Shown piece by piece: positions 36,910 to 46,353 of a stretch of DNA of 64,000 nt (position 1 is its first letter; each line of letters opens with the position of its first letter). Origin of the DNA: Spirosoma fluviale (GTDB lineage Bacteria; Bacteroidota; Bacteroidia; Cytophagales; Spirosomataceae). The notes beneath the pieces are model-generated. The model was given only the letters and a program-made list of their open reading frames with translations. It did not search any database and was not told the DNA's origin. The translations under genes were made by a program, and so were the position numbers. Location: NCBI RefSeq assembly GCF_900230225.1, contig NZ_OCNH01000001.1, positions 930,001 to 994,000 on the forward strand, written 5' to 3'.

Positions 36910-36917
36910 TAATTTTG
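36910..36917 (+). promoter_or_regulatory. Candidate -7 box of the histidine phosphatase gene
   Basis: TAATTTTG matches TAnnTTTG, 43 bp before the TTG start at 36961. Confidence 0.4.
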
Positions 36918-36960
36918 CACTCAAATTTGGGAAAATTTGCCAATAGGCAAGGATACAGGC

Positions 36961-37596
36961 TTGATACAAAAAACTATTTATCTGATTCGCCACGGCGAAA
37001 CTGACTACAACCGGCGGGGTGTTGTACAGGGAAGTGGTGTAGACTCAGACCTCAACGATATGGGACGGGCCCAGGCGCAGGCATTTTTTCAGGCCTACCA
37101 GCATGTACCCTTCAGCAAGATTTATATCTCTGGTCTGAAGCGAACCTTCCAAACCGCTGAGCCTTTTATTGAGCTGGGGTTACCGTACGAGAAATTGACG
37201 GGCCTCAACGAGATTAGTTGGGGCGTTATGGAGGGAAAAGCCCCTGGGAACCTGGATAACGAATATTACCGGAATCTGATCGAAGCCTGGGAGTCGGGTA
37301 AAACCAGCCAGACGACCGATGGCGGAGAAAGTCCGGATCAGGTGGCGACCCGGCAGAAAGTGGCCATTGATACCATCCTTTCTCATCCCGATGAGTCGAT
37401 TATTCTCGTGACTATGCACGGTCGGGCGATGCGTATTCTGCTTTGTTGGCTAACCAACCAGCCGCTTTCGACAATGGACCAGTTTGAGCACAGCAATCTG
37501 TGTCTGTATAAACTCCAGTACGATTACGACAAAGCCACGTTTACCATCGAACTGGCGAACGATACAGCTCATTTATTATCGCTGGCATTAGCGTGA
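36961..37596 (+). CDS. Histidine phosphatase (phosphoglycerate mutase-like)
   Basis: A 211-residue protein with the phospho-His motif LIRHGETDYNR, the GLKRTFQTAEPF arginine segment and the second active-site His in TMHGRAMR (about 158). Members dephosphorylate sugar phosphates, alpha-ribazole phosphate or similar small molecules; which one is unknown. No in-frame ATG lies before the RHG motif; TTG codons occur at 36937 and 36961. I chose 36961, which places the catalytic strand five residues in, as usual for the family. Confidence 0.87.
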   Translation: MIQKTIYLIRHGETDYNRRGVVQGSGVDSDLNDMGRAQAQAFFQAYQHVPFSKIYISGLKRTFQTAEPFIELGLPYEKLTGLNEISWGVMEGKAPGNLDNEYYRNLIEAWESGKTSQTTDGGESPDQVATRQKVAIDTILSHPDESIILVTMHGRAMRILLCWLTNQPLSTMDQFEHSNLCLYKLQYDYDKATFTIELANDTAHLLSLALA

Positions 37597-37611
37597 TTCC
37601 ATAAAATCGTA

Positions 37612-37641
37612 GAAAAGCGGTGACGAAAGTCCCGCTTTTTC
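37612..37641 (+). terminator. Terminator after the histidine phosphatase gene
   Basis: An 8-bp stem (aaaagcgg/ccgctttt) with an 11-base loop and a T-run, 16 bp after the stop codon. Confidence 0.55.
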
Positions 37642-37761
37642 GCTTCTCCGCCAGATGGCCCGGCCTTCCTCCTTTTACTCCACTGGTGTAGTATGTACCG
37701 ACCATCCGGCCCCTTATGCAGTATATTCGCTTTTTGATCGGCAGTGCCGTAGGAAACAGGG

Positions 37762-38850
37762 ATGTCTAAACAGAAAATATATTGGTTTTGTCAGTTATTT
37801 GGGTGGTCGCTCCTCATCCTGGTGGAGTACATTGCCTACTTGCTGGAAGATGGCTTTGACCCGGATACGCTCTATTTAGCCATTGCCAATATATTTCTGG
37901 GTATCACCCTTACGCACCTCTACCGGCTTATGATTCGGCGGTGGAACTGGGTACGGTTACCCTTCTTTCGACTGGCACCACGTGTGCTGTTATCCGTTTT
38001 TGTGCTGGCGCTGATTATGACCATGGTCAACCTGCCCATGGATCGGATCATTGTGCCGCAGCATCTGATCGATGAGCCCTGGCCAGTATTTGGGTACATC
38101 ATGACCTTCGGAAAAACGATGCTTGCCTGGGTATTGAGCTATACGGCCTATCATTATGTGGAAGAGAATCGTAATGCCGAAATCGAAAAGATTCTGTTAA
38201 AAACCAGTATTCGCGAAACCGAAGCCAAAGTATTGCGGTCGCAGTTAAATCCCCATTTCGTATTCAATGCCCTGAACAGTATTCGGGCGCTGGTCTTCGA
38301 AAATCCGGCTAAAGCGCAGCAGAGTATCACCCAACTCTCGAACCTGCTCCGTAACTCGCTCCTGGCCGACCGGCGAAAAACCGTTGAGCTGCGCGAAGAA
38401 ATCAAAACCGTTGAGGATTACCTGGCCCTCGAAAAGGTTCGTTATGAAGATCGGTTAACGTCGAATATTGAACTTGACGGGCGGACGCTGTTCTGGCAGG
38501 TGCCGCCCATGATGCTGCAAACATTGGTTGAAAATGCCATTAAACACGGAGTATCAACGGCCATTCGGGGCGGATTTATTGAGGTTCGCTCCAGTCTGGT
38601 TGCGGATAAACTCCACATCATCATTCGCAATACGGGTGTGCTGGGAGACAAGAAGGCGTCGGGCGGATTTGGGCTGGCCAATACCGCTCAACGGCTGGAA
38701 TTACTGTACGGTCCCGAGGCACAGTTTCAAATTTTCCAGGAAGAAGAATCCTCCGAAAACGGCCCGATTGTCTGTGCCGAAATAACTATCCCGGCCCAGT
38801 CTGAAAGTATATTTCGCCGGAAAGAGGCTGCTGTAAAGAGCCTGGATTAA
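37762..38850 (+). CDS. LytS/YehU-type sensor histidine kinase
   Basis: A 362-residue kinase: four predicted TM helices (about 8-135), a short coiled linker, then the His_kinase domain with the acceptor His in LNPHFVFNALNS (about 165) and an HATPase domain with ENAIKHG (about 258) and GFGLANTAQRL. It lacks a large sensor domain, so it may sense membrane state. The LytTR response regulator gene follows after 65 bp; this pairing is standard in Bacteroidota. The signal is unknown. Confidence 0.93.
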   Translation: MSKQKIYWFCQLFGWSLLILVEYIAYLLEDGFDPDTLYLAIANIFLGITLTHLYRLMIRRWNWVRLPFFRLAPRVLLSVFVLALIMTMVNLPMDRIIVPQHLIDEPWPVFGYIMTFGKTMLAWVLSYTAYHYVEENRNAEIEKILLKTSIRETEAKVLRSQLNPHFVFNALNSIRALVFENPAKAQQSITQLSNLLRNSLLADRRKTVELREEIKTVEDYLALEKVRYEDRLTSNIELDGRTLFWQVPPMMLQTLVENAIKHGVSTAIRGGFIEVRSSLVADKLHIIIRNTGVLGDKKASGGFGLANTAQRLELLYGPEAQFQIFQEEESSENGPIVCAEITIPAQSESIFRRKEAAVKSLD

Positions 38851-38915
38851 AACGGTATTTGTAAATCTACCCCCTTTCGACCTGTTGTTGCTCCTGAATC
38901 AAAAGCTAAAAACGA

Positions 38916-39653
38916 ATGAAGACGCTTATTATTGACGACGAACGCCTGGCCCGTAACGAACTGCGTCGGCTGCTCGAAAATTTCCCTAAAGTTCAGATTA
39001 TCGGCGAAGCTGCAAACGCGGACGAAGCACTGCCCATGATCGAAGAGCTGGAACCGGAACTTTTGTTTCTGGATATTCAGATGCCCGGCAAAAATGGGTT
39101 CGAGTTGTTACAGTCTATTGAAGGCAAAACCCCCGAAGTGATTTTCACGACGGCCTTCGATGAATACGCTATCAAAGCGTTTGAATACAACGCGCTCGAC
39201 TACCTGCTCAAGCCTGTTGAACTGGCCCGGCTGTCGGAAGCCATTCATCGCGTGGAGGAGGAACAACACATTCCGGAATCGTCCGGCGCTGGTTCAATCG
39301 GGATTTCAACAAAAATATTGGGTGAGAACGACCAGGTTTTTGTGAAGGATGGCGAGAAATGCTGGTTCGTTAAACTAGGTAAAGTTCGCCTGTTTGAATC
39401 AATGGGCAACTATGTCCGGTTATATTTCGACGATCAAAAGCCGCTCGTCCTCAAGTCGTTGAATGCGCTCGAAGACCGGCTGAACCCGGCCACTTTTTTC
39501 CGGGCTAACCGTAAACACATTATCAATCTTCAATGGATTGAAAAAATAGAACCCTGGTTTAGTGGTGGGTTGCTAGTCACCTTGAGAGGTGGTGATAAAA
39601 TTGAAATTAGCCGTCGTCAGGCTATTCGATTTAAAGATTTGCTAAGTTTGTAG
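38916..39653 (+). CDS. LytTR-family response regulator
   Basis: A 245-residue protein: receiver (about 1-115) with DDERLAR, acceptor Asp in LFLDIQMPG (about 53) and Lys in LLKPVE, then a LytTR DNA-binding domain (about 140-243) with the FFRANRKHIINL helix-strand signature. It should bind direct repeats upstream of its target genes. Partner of the kinase directly upstream. A hairpin closes the unit. Confidence 0.95.
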   Translation: MKTLIIDDERLARNELRRLLENFPKVQIIGEAANADEALPMIEELEPELLFLDIQMPGKNGFELLQSIEGKTPEVIFTTAFDEYAIKAFEYNALDYLLKPVELARLSEAIHRVEEEQHIPESSGAGSIGISTKILGENDQVFVKDGEKCWFVKLGKVRLFESMGNYVRLYFDDQKPLVLKSLNALEDRLNPATFFRANRKHIINLQWIEKIEPWFSGGLLVTLRGGDKIEISRRQAIRFKDLLSL

Positions 39654-39660
39654 TCTATGG

Positions 39661-39700
39661 CACGTAGGTTGCTGGAATCAATAAATCAGCAACTTACGTG
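39661..39700 (+). terminator. Hairpin after the LytTR regulator gene
   Basis: 14-bp arms (39661-39674 and 39687-39700) with one G-T wobble, 7 bp after the stop. No T-run, so it may be only a weak terminator. Confidence 0.5.
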
Positions 39701-39721
39701 TAGTTCTACTACAACGTTCTC

Positions 39722-40519
39722 ATGAAGTACTTTCTGGCCCTGTTTTTCGGCGGCTCAATTACACTACTCTGCGCTTGTAATTCCAGGAATTCGGAGCTGC
39801 CCGTTTTCGATAAACAACAATTTACATACGCCGGAGAGAACCGATGCGACACAGTCAAAAACAGTGGTGTCGACGTAGCTGTTTCGTACGTTCTCCTGAA
39901 AGATGACTCAGACGGTGCCCGGAATATCAACGACAGTCTGCGGCAATTGGCCGTCAGTAGCCTGACCGGCTGGCTCGATAGTGCTACGATTGCCAGTAAT
40001 CCCCAGGCGCAGACAGATCTGGCGAAAGCGGCCGCTCTCTTTGCCGCCGATTACGAAACCGTTCGGAAAGACATGGGCAGTTTAGGCGGATGCTGGGAAG
40101 TGAAAACCGCTGCCGATACCCTGCATGTTGGCGTAAAAGCGCTGACGGTCAAGTTCGAAACCTTTGCGTATACGGGCGGTGCTCACCCAAATACAAACCT
40201 GTCTCTGTATAATTTTGACCGCAAAACGGGGCGGCTGCTGATGCTGTCCGATCTGGTGGCTGACACAACGGCTCTATTGTCTGTCGTTGAAAAGGCTTTT
40301 CGAAAACAGCAGGCGTTGTCACCTCAAAATAACCTCGAAGAGCAGGGCTATTTTTTACGCGATGGTCATTTTTTTCTCCCCGCTAACGTAGGCATGAGCA
40401 GCACAGGTATGCTCTTTTATTACAATCCCTACGAAATTGCTGCCTACGCCGTTGGCCCCATTCAGGTGACCATTCCCTACGAGCAGCTCAATGGAATACT
40501 GCGTGAAGACTGGCTTTAA
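39722..40519 (+). CDS. DUF3298/DUF4163 (RsiV-like) lipoprotein
   Basis: A 265-residue lipoprotein: hydrophobic signal with acceptor Cys in LLCAC (about 19), a DUF4163-like N-terminal part, and a DUF3298 part with the YTGGAHPNT motif (about 158) and a closing FYYNPYEIAAYAVGP segment. The same domain forms the extracytoplasmic half of the anti-sigma factor RsiV, where it binds lysozyme, and occurs with deacetylases such as PdaC. Here it has no cytoplasmic domain. It lies 68 bp downstream of the LytS/LytTR pair, so it might be a target, though a hairpin intervenes. Confidence 0.82.
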   Translation: MKYFLALFFGGSITLLCACNSRNSELPVFDKQQFTYAGENRCDTVKNSGVDVAVSYVLLKDDSDGARNINDSLRQLAVSSLTGWLDSATIASNPQAQTDLAKAAALFAADYETVRKDMGSLGGCWEVKTAADTLHVGVKALTVKFETFAYTGGAHPNTNLSLYNFDRKTGRLLMLSDLVADTTALLSVVEKAFRKQQALSPQNNLEEQGYFLRDGHFFLPANVGMSSTGMLFYYNPYEIAAYAVGPIQVTIPYEQLNGILREDWL

Positions 40520-40530
40520 TCTGCACTCAC

Positions 40531-40827
40531 ATGACACTCGATCAATTTACCGCGACCCTAACCCAACCCGAGCCCCCAACCGGGCTTAATCCCATCTTGA
40601 AAGGTCTTTGGTTTGATGCCAAAGAGCAATGGGAAGAGGCTCATAATATTGCACAAAGCCGGGAGGGAGAGCTTCCGTACGACCGGCTACATGCGTATCT
40701 ACACCGTAAAGAAGGCGATCGCTTTAATGCCAACTACTGGTATCGGCGGGCAAAAACGTCGTTCTTCGACGGGTCGCTGGAAGAAGAGTGGCGCGTTTTA
40801 GTCCGGCAATCTCTGGAAGAACGTTAA
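40531..40827 (+). CDS. Small conserved hypothetical protein
   Basis: A 98-residue soluble protein with a regular helical pattern and the stretch WEEAHNIAQ..YDRLHAYLHRKEGD..NANYWYRRA, which looks family-conserved but which I cannot name. It starts 11 bp after the DUF3298 gene and is likely co-transcribed with it. Its stop overlaps the convergent globin gene by 4 bp. Confidence 0.72.
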   Translation: MTLDQFTATLTQPEPPTGLNPILKGLWFDAKEQWEEAHNIAQSREGELPYDRLHAYLHRKEGDRFNANYWYRRAKTSFFDGSLEEEWRVLVRQSLEER

Positions 40828-41309
40828 GGAACGTAAGGCCCGCCCGTTTCACCCCAGCCCCAGGTTGGCATAGGCGCATCCTGTGGCTGGATCACAACGT
40901 CTATGCTTGAGTTAATGACTGCCAAACGGGAACCCCATTCCAGATAACCCACCACCGCTGAGCGAAACTCAGGGTCATCGGGTAAGCCAACAACATCGGC
41001 GGTATCCAGAATCAGGTCAATCCAGCGCCGACGCTGGGCTTCGGTCAGGTGTTTCCCCAAATGATGGTGAATCATGTCATAGTGGCTCCCCCCCTCCCGA
41101 CTATAAGTAGCCGGACCTCGAAACACTTCGGCAATAAAATGAGCCACGTGCCGGGCATGATCGGCCGACATACCGTGGAAAACTGGTTCCAGCACCGTGT
41201 CTTCGTGAACCCGCTGATAAAACAAGTCGGTCCAAGCCTCGAATTTTTCCATTCCACCCGCCCATTCGTATAAGGTGGGGATAACCGGTGTTGTTGCTTG
41301 CGGATTCAT
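40824..41309 (-). CDS. Group II truncated hemoglobin
   Basis: A 161-residue globin-fold protein. LYEWAGGMEKFEAWTDLFYQRV is the usual truncated-globin opening, HARHVAHFIAEVFRGP is the central helix pair and HHHLGKHLT carries the proximal His region of the group II (GlbO) type. Such proteins bind O2 or NO and protect against nitrosative or oxidative stress. ATG 41309 is taken as start; the 16-residue longer frame is not conserved. The 3' end overlaps the convergent small gene by 4 bp. Confidence 0.85.
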   Translation of the reverse strand: MNPQATTPVIPTLYEWAGGMEKFEAWTDLFYQRVHEDTVLEPVFHGMSADHARHVAHFIAEVFRGPATYSREGGSHYDMIHHHLGKHLTEAQRRRWIDLILDTADVVGLPDDPEFRSAVVGYLEWGSRLAVINSSIDVVIQPQDAPMPTWGWGETGGPYVP

Positions 41310-41403
41310 AACGGTACGTTGAAAGTGTAACGACAAATTACAAAAAAAAGGCCGCACTCTTGCGAATGCGACCTGCGTCTGTCGATGAATAGGTAATATT
41401 TTA

Positions 41404-42534
41404 TTAAGCCATTTCCTCCTCCGTCAGCATGGTGCTCACTTCGGTTAGGGGCAGATTAAATGCTTCGGCAACTCCTTTGTAAACCACTTTCCCGTCAACC
41501 ACATTCAAGCCCATTTTAAGATCGGCGTTGTCGCGGCAAGCTTTCTGCCAGCCTTTGTTGGCAAGTTGCAGGGCATAGGGCAGGGTGGCATTTGTTAAGG
41601 CAAGTGTACTGGTATAGGGAACCGCACCCGGCATATTGGCGACGCAGTAATGCACAACACCGTCAATAATAAAGGTTGGATTTTCGTGAGTGGTTGGGTG
41701 GCAGGTTTCGATGCAACCGCCCTGGTCAACGGCTACGTCAACCAATACCGTACCGGAGCGCATTTGCTTCAGCATCTCACGGGTAATGAGGTGAGGAGCT
41801 TTGGCACCGGGAATGAGAACGGCACCAACAATCAGGTCACAGACTTTAATCATTTCCCGAATGTTGTATTCGTTCGACATCATGGTCTGCACGTTTGGCG
41901 GCATAATGTCGGACAGGTAACGCAAACGTGCCAGGCTAACATCCATGATCGTAACATGTGCGCCCAATCCGGCTGCCATTTTAGCCGCCTGTGTACCTAC
42001 GATACCACCACCCAGGATAAGTACGTTAGCCGGTTTTACCCCCGGAACGCCCCCAAGCAGGATACCCCGACCTTTCAATGGTTTTTCAAGATATTTAGCC
42101 CCTTCCTGAATCGCCATGCGCCCCGCTACTTCCGACATAGGAATCAGCAACGGCAGGCTACGGTCAGGACGCTCAACGGTTTCGTACGCCAGGCAAACCG
42201 CGCCTTTGGCGAGCATAGCCTGTGTCAGTTCTTCCGAAGAAGCAAAGTGGAAATAGGTAAACAGCAACTGGTCCTGCTTGATAAGATCGTACTCAGACGC
42301 AATTGGCTCCTTAACCTTCATAATCATCTCGGCAATACCATACACCTCTTCAATAGTAGGCAACATGATAGCTCCGGCAGCAATGTATTCTTCGTCCTCA
42401 AAACCACTCCCTTCACCCGCATTTACCTGAATATAGACTGTATGCCCAGCTTTGCGGAGTTCTGTTACACCGGCAGGAGTCAGTGCAACGCGGTTTTCGT
42501 TGTTTTTAATTTCTTTTGGGACACCAATAACCAT
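41404..42534 (-). CDS. ald: Alanine dehydrogenase
   Basis: A 376-residue enzyme, the typical Ald length, interconverting L-alanine and pyruvate with NAD and ammonia. It starts MVIGVPKEIKNNENRVALTP in the family way; substrate residues lie in the FTYFHFAS segment (about 91) and the Rossmann loop is LILGGGIVGTQAA (about 170), with ending IDGVVHYCVANMPGAVPYTST. The divergent Lrp/AsnC gene 176 bp away is the expected regulator, since Lrp-type proteins control ald in many bacteria. Confidence 0.96.
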   Translation of the reverse strand: MVIGVPKEIKNNENRVALTPAGVTELRKAGHTVYIQVNAGEGSGFEDEEYIAAGAIMLPTIEEVYGIAEMIMKVKEPIASEYDLIKQDQLLFTYFHFASSEELTQAMLAKGAVCLAYETVERPDRSLPLLIPMSEVAGRMAIQEGAKYLEKPLKGRGILLGGVPGVKPANVLILGGGIVGTQAAKMAAGLGAHVTIMDVSLARLRYLSDIMPPNVQTMMSNEYNIREMIKVCDLIVGAVLIPGAKAPHLITREMLKQMRSGTVLVDVAVDQGGCIETCHPTTHENPTFIIDGVVHYCVANMPGAVPYTSTLALTNATLPYALQLANKGWQKACRDNADLKMGLNVVDGKVVYKGVAEAFNLPLTEVSTMLTEEEMA

Positions 42535-42575
42535 AACGTGTATGCGCGTTGGAAAAGTTATTCAATTGCGTATTA

Positions 42576-42583
42576 CAAAGGTA
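42576..42583 (-). promoter_or_regulatory. Candidate -7 box of ald
   Basis: TACCTTTG on the minus strand, 41 bp upstream of the ald ATG, in the ald-lrp intergenic region. An Lrp operator is likely nearby but cannot be fixed by eye. Confidence 0.45.
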
Positions 42584-42710
42584 AAGGGTGATACACTACT
42601 TTTCTAACAGAAACTGTATCTTTAGAAAAATGTGCTGTAAAGTGGCTACTTGTCAGGAAATAAATCTATAATCAACTTAATTTACGAATGTAAGCCGTAA
42701 AAATGCCGGT

Positions 42711-43175
42711 ATGGAGAACTTAGATAAAACCGATCGTAGAATCCTTACTTTGCTTCAGCAAAATGCCCGATTAACGATACAGGAGATAGGGCAGCAAATC
42801 AATCTGTCAAAAACGCCTGTTCATGAGCGTATCAAACGGCTCGAACGGGAGGGTATCATTGAGCGGTACGTTACGATACTCAATAAGAAGAAATTGGGGA
42901 ATTTACTGATGGTGTACTGTCAGGTCACACTCGACCGGCAAACCCGTGATGCTTTCGCCGATTTTGAAGGGGCTATTCGTCTCTTGCCCGATGTACTGGA
43001 ATGCAACCGGGTCTCGGGCACATTCGATTATCTGCTCAAGATCGTGAGTCGCGACATGGAGACGTACAATTATTTTTATCAGGAGCAGCTATCCGTTATT
43101 CCCGGCACGCTGCACATCAGCAGCTTCTTTGTGATGGCCGACGTTAAAAGTTCAACCATTGTTCCGTTAGAGTGA
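42711..43175 (+). CDS. Lrp/AsnC-family transcriptional regulator
   Basis: A 154-residue protein with an N-terminal winged HTH (about 5-60: LDKTDRRILTLLQQNARLTIQ, then LSKTPVHERIKRLE) and a C-terminal RAM ligand-binding domain (about 70-150) with the G-FDYLLKIVSRDM segment. It is divergent from ald, so control of alanine breakdown in response to amino acids is the likely job; this is inference from family and position. Confidence 0.92.
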   Translation: MENLDKTDRRILTLLQQNARLTIQEIGQQINLSKTPVHERIKRLEREGIIERYVTILNKKKLGNLLMVYCQVTLDRQTRDAFADFEGAIRLLPDVLECNRVSGTFDYLLKIVSRDMETYNYFYQEQLSVIPGTLHISSFFVMADVKSSTIVPLE

Positions 43176-43213
43176 ATATGAAAGGCTCTCCGTTGCCTGA
43201 GAGCCTTTCATAT
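43176..43213 (+). terminator. Terminator after the Lrp gene
   Basis: Perfect 15-bp arms (43176-43190, 43199-43213) with an 8-base loop directly after the stop codon. Confidence 0.7.
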
Positions 43214-43253
43214 TCGTTGTTAACGTTAATTCGAAATTAGACTTTATGTATTT

Positions 43254-43417
43254 TGGCCCATTAGGGCCTACCCAGCGCAGCGTCGGTAGAAAGGAGCCCT
43301 TCTGCGTAGCATAGGTGTGCCGTCAGGTACACAACTGTTATGTGCCTGACAGTACATTGCTCTTGCTTAAAATGAATTTTTCTACCGACGCTACGCTGGG
43401 TAGGCCCTAACGGGCCA
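43254..43417. repeat. 164-bp nested palindromic element (MITE/REP-like)
   Basis: Outer arms of 37 bases (43254-43290 and 43381-43417) pair with two mismatches. Inside the 90-bp spacer a second inverted repeat (gtcaggtacacaac/gttatgtgcctgac) pairs with two wobble mismatches. It lies in the gap between the convergent lrp and catalase genes. No transposase is present. Confidence 0.75.
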
Positions 43418-43453
43418 TTGCTAATCCTGAATTCACGTTTGTTATGAAACAAA

Positions 43454-45127
43454 TCAATAAGGCTTGGCTTCATGGGCCAGTTCTTCGGCCTGCTGTACGG
43501 CTTCCTGGCCAGCCTGTATGTTTGCCTGACCGTGCGGTTGCTCGCCCGTACCGTTTGCCATCTTTTGCAAACCATCTTTTACCCGCCGACCGTAGTCTTC
43601 GTCGCATTGACTGAACAGTTCAATCATTTTGTCCTGAACATTTTTCTGTGCGCCCGAAAGTGCGTCCACTAAGTTATTGATCAGGTCATCGCGTTCCCAG
43701 TCTTCAAACGTCCGGTAGCGTTCGCCAGCCTGTTTGAAGTTATTGGTCCGGTCGATTGGCTGACGCATCAGATTTCCCGAAATGAAAGGCTTGTGGTCCG
43801 GATACGTCCGGGGCGCTTCTTTCAGGCCGTTCATCGACGACGGCTCATAATTGACATGCTTATTCTGACCCGGTGCGGTATCAACCCGATATTGCATCTG
43901 GCCGTCGCGCTGGTTTGTTGCTACATGCTTTTTGGGCGCGTTAATGGGCAGCTGCAGGTAATTGGTACCAACGCGGTAACGCTGCGTATCGGAGTAGGAG
44001 AACGTACGGCCCTGAAGCATTTTGTCGTCAGAGAAGTCCAATCCATCCACCAGCACGCCCGTTCCAAAGGCAACTTGTTCAACCTCGTGGAAATAATTTT
44101 CCGGGTTTTTATTGAGCGTCATCATGCCTACCGGTAGCCACGGGAACTGATCCTGAGGCCATAACTTCGTATCGTCAAGCGGATCGAAATCAAGTTCAGG
44201 ATGCTCGTCGTCGCTCATGATCTGTACCAAAAGCTCCCACTGGGGGAAGTTTCCGGCTTCGATGGCGTCGTACAGATCCTGCGTGGCGTGGTTAAAGTTT
44301 TTGGCCTGAATCTGTTCGGCTTCGGGTTGGGTCAGGTTTTTAATTCCCTGTTTTGGCTCCCAATGGTATTTGACCAGCACGCCCTCACCCTGCTCGTTTA
44401 CCCATTTATAGGTATTTACGCCCGATCCCTGCATTTGCCGGTAATTGGCCGGAATACCCCAGGGTGAAAACAGGAACGTAATCATGTGGACCGATTCGGG
44501 CGTATTGCTCATAAAATCAAAAATACGTCCGCCATCCTGCCGGTTTGTTATGGGGTCCGGCTTGAGGGAGTGAACCATGTCCGGGAACTTCATCGCATCA
44601 CGGATAAAGAACACTTTGAGGTTGTTGCCCACCAAGTCCCAGTTACCTTCTTCCGTATAAAACTTCACGGCAAAACCACGAGGATCGCGAAGGGTTTCGG
44701 GCGAGTGACCACCGTGAATAACTGACGAAAAACGGACAAAGACCGGCGTTTGCTTTCCTTTCTCCTGGAATAATTTGGCGCGGGTATATTTCGAAACGGA
44801 CTCGTCGCCAACGGTACCGTAAGCTTCAAAAACACCATGCGCACCAGCGCCACGGGCGTGGACAACGCGCTCCGGAATGCGTTCCCGGTCAAAATGACTG
44901 ATTTTTTCGAGGAAAGGGTAATTTTCCAGCGTGGTTGGCCCCCGGCTTCCCACCGTGCGGACATTCTGGTTGTTGGTGAGCGGATGACCCTGCCTGGTCG
45001 TTAAGGTCTGGTCTGTGGGCTGGTCTTGTGATTGAAGTCCGGTAGCACCGAATTCTGGTCCGGACGTGTGCCCGTTTTGACCGCCTGCCTGTTCGGAAGA
45101 CAGGTTCCCGTTTTGGTTCGTTTCCAT
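43454..45127 (-). CDS. katA: Heme catalase
   Basis: A 557-residue monofunctional catalase. The distal His lies in RVVHARGAG (about 90), the [19 protein letters not shown] region and the essential Asn in [10 protein letters not shown] follow, and the proximal heme Tyr is in [11 protein letters not shown] (about 381). The N-terminal 50 residues are low-complexity Asn/Gln/Gly and the C-terminal tail after about 520 is Gln/Ala rich; both are extra to the core. No signal peptide is evident, so it should break down H2O2 in the cytoplasm. Clade 3-type core size is likely. Confidence 0.95.
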   Translation of the reverse strand: METNQNGNLSSEQAGGQNGHTSGPEFGATGLQSQDQPTDQTLTTRQGHPLTNNQNVRTVGSRGPTTLENYPFLEKISHFDRERIPERVVHARGAGAHGVFEAYGTVGDESVSKYTRAKLFQEKGKQTPVFVRFSSVIHGGHSPETLRDPRGFAVKFYTEEGNWDLVGNNLKVFFIRDAMKFPDMVHSLKPDPITNRQDGGRIFDFMSNTPESVHMITFLFSPWGIPANYRQMQGSGVNTYKWVNEQGEGVLVKYHWEPKQGIKNLTQPEAEQIQAKNFNHATQDLYDAIEAGNFPQWELLVQIMSDDEHPELDFDPLDDTKLWPQDQFPWLPVGMMTLNKNPENYFHEVEQVAFGTGVLVDGLDFSDDKMLQGRTFSYSDTQRYRVGTNYLQLPINAPKKHVATNQRDGQMQYRVDTAPGQNKHVNYEPSSMNGLKEAPRTYPDHKPFISGNLMRQPIDRTNNFKQAGERYRTFEDWERDDLINNLVDALSGAQKNVQDKMIELFSQCDEDYGRRVKDGLQKMANGTGEQPHGQANIQAGQEAVQQAEELAHEAKPY

Positions 45128-45266
45128 AACAACATATATATATTAACTCTATGGTTTAACAGTATGTGAAGTAAATGGTTTGCCGAATGGCCCGTAAATT
45201 AGAGTAGTATCGGCTTCAAATATGATTTATTGATCAATCACACGTCTCGCTCTATTACGAATCTTT

Positions 45267-46232
45267 ATGAAGGGCTATTTTCAGTATATTTTGGGCTTTG
45301 CCAGCATCAGTATGGGTGTTCACGCGCAAAGCTGGCAACCGGTTACAACACAGAATACCTGCTCTGTCCGCCATGAGAACGCAGCTACACTGATTGGTGA
45401 TAGTCTGTATGCCGTGGGTGGCCGGGGGATGAAACCACTCGAAGCGCTCAACCTGAAAACGCTTGTCTGGCAAACGCTTCCTACGCCACCCGTTGAAATG
45501 AACCATTTTCAGGCGATTACCTACGGGGGGGAATTGTACGTTATCGGCGCTTTTCAAGGTAAATACCCCCACGAAACACCGATTCCCAATATTTATATCT
45601 ACAGCCCTAAAACGGGAAAATGGCGCATCGGCCCCGAAATTCCGAAGGAGCGGCTTCGGGGGTCGGCGGGTGTTGTGGTGTACAAAAACAAAATTTATGT
45701 GTCCTGTGGAATCATCGACGGGCACTACGATGGACACGTAGCCTGGCTGGATGAGTATGACCCGAAAACAAATACCTGGAAACGGCTGCCCGATGCGCCC
45801 CGCACCCGCGACCACATCACAGCGGCTGTTGTTGGGGATAAACTATATCTGGCAGGTGGACGTAATTCGACGGCGCGGATCAATAAAGTGCTGGAAACGA
45901 CCATTGCTGAGGTCGATGTGTACGATTTCAAAACGGGACGCTGGGAAACCTTACCCGCTACTGCCAGTATTCCAACCCAGCGGGCGGGTGCTACCGCCGT
46001 AACGCTGGGTGGTAAAGTCTGGATTATTGGGGGTGAAACCGTTCAATTGCTCGCCCACAACGAAGCCGAAGCACTCGACCCCAAAACAAATAAGTGGACT
46101 GCTGGTCCAACCTTAAAACAGGGGCGTCATGGTACGCAGGCGGTTGTTTACAAGGATAAAATCTACATCGTAGCGGGATCGGCCAATCATGGTGGTGGCC
46201 CGGAGTTGAACACCGTTGAAGTATTAAAATAA
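45267..46232 (+). CDS. Secreted kelch-repeat beta-propeller protein
   Basis: A 321-residue protein with a signal peptide (about 1-21, ending VHAQ) and about five to six kelch blades marked by YAVGGRG, YVIGAFQG, YVSCGIID, YLAGGRNS, WIIGGETV and YIVAGSAN, each followed by an aromatic and Thr-W turn. Periplasmic or surface location is likely. Kelch propellers of this sort include sialic-acid mutarotases and carbohydrate-binding proteins; no residue here settles the role. Downstream genes on the same strand act on saccharides. Confidence 0.85.
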   Translation: MKGYFQYILGFASISMGVHAQSWQPVTTQNTCSVRHENAATLIGDSLYAVGGRGMKPLEALNLKTLVWQTLPTPPVEMNHFQAITYGGELYVIGAFQGKYPHETPIPNIYIYSPKTGKWRIGPEIPKERLRGSAGVVVYKNKIYVSCGIIDGHYDGHVAWLDEYDPKTNTWKRLPDAPRTRDHITAAVVGDKLYLAGGRNSTARINKVLETTIAEVDVYDFKTGRWETLPATASIPTQRAGATAVTLGGKVWIIGGETVQLLAHNEAEALDPKTNKWTAGPTLKQGRHGTQAVVYKDKIYIVAGSANHGGGPELNTVEVLK

Positions 46233-46239
46233 GTTGTAC

Positions 46240-46326
46240 AGGAACGCGGATTGAACGGATCAAACGGATTTCAGAGATTAGCTTTATCCGTTTTACATCC
46301 GTCTGATCCGTTCAATCCGCGTTCCT
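46240..46326. repeat. Inverted repeat of the AACGGAT type
   Basis: 30-base arms (46240-46269 and 46297-46326) match with one mismatch; inside them ACGGAT units repeat (GAACGGATC, AACGGAT). It starts 7 bp after the kelch gene stop and can act as its terminator, but its internal repetition suggests a dispersed intergenic repeat. Confidence 0.72.
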
Positions 46327-46353
46327 ATCTCTTCCATTATCTTTCTCCTGAAC

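Noticed and set aside
41650..42591. 313-residue open frame antisense to ald
   Set aside because: It mirrors the codons of a certain gene on the other strand and has no family signature; its composition (many His, Asn, Arg) is that of a shadow frame.
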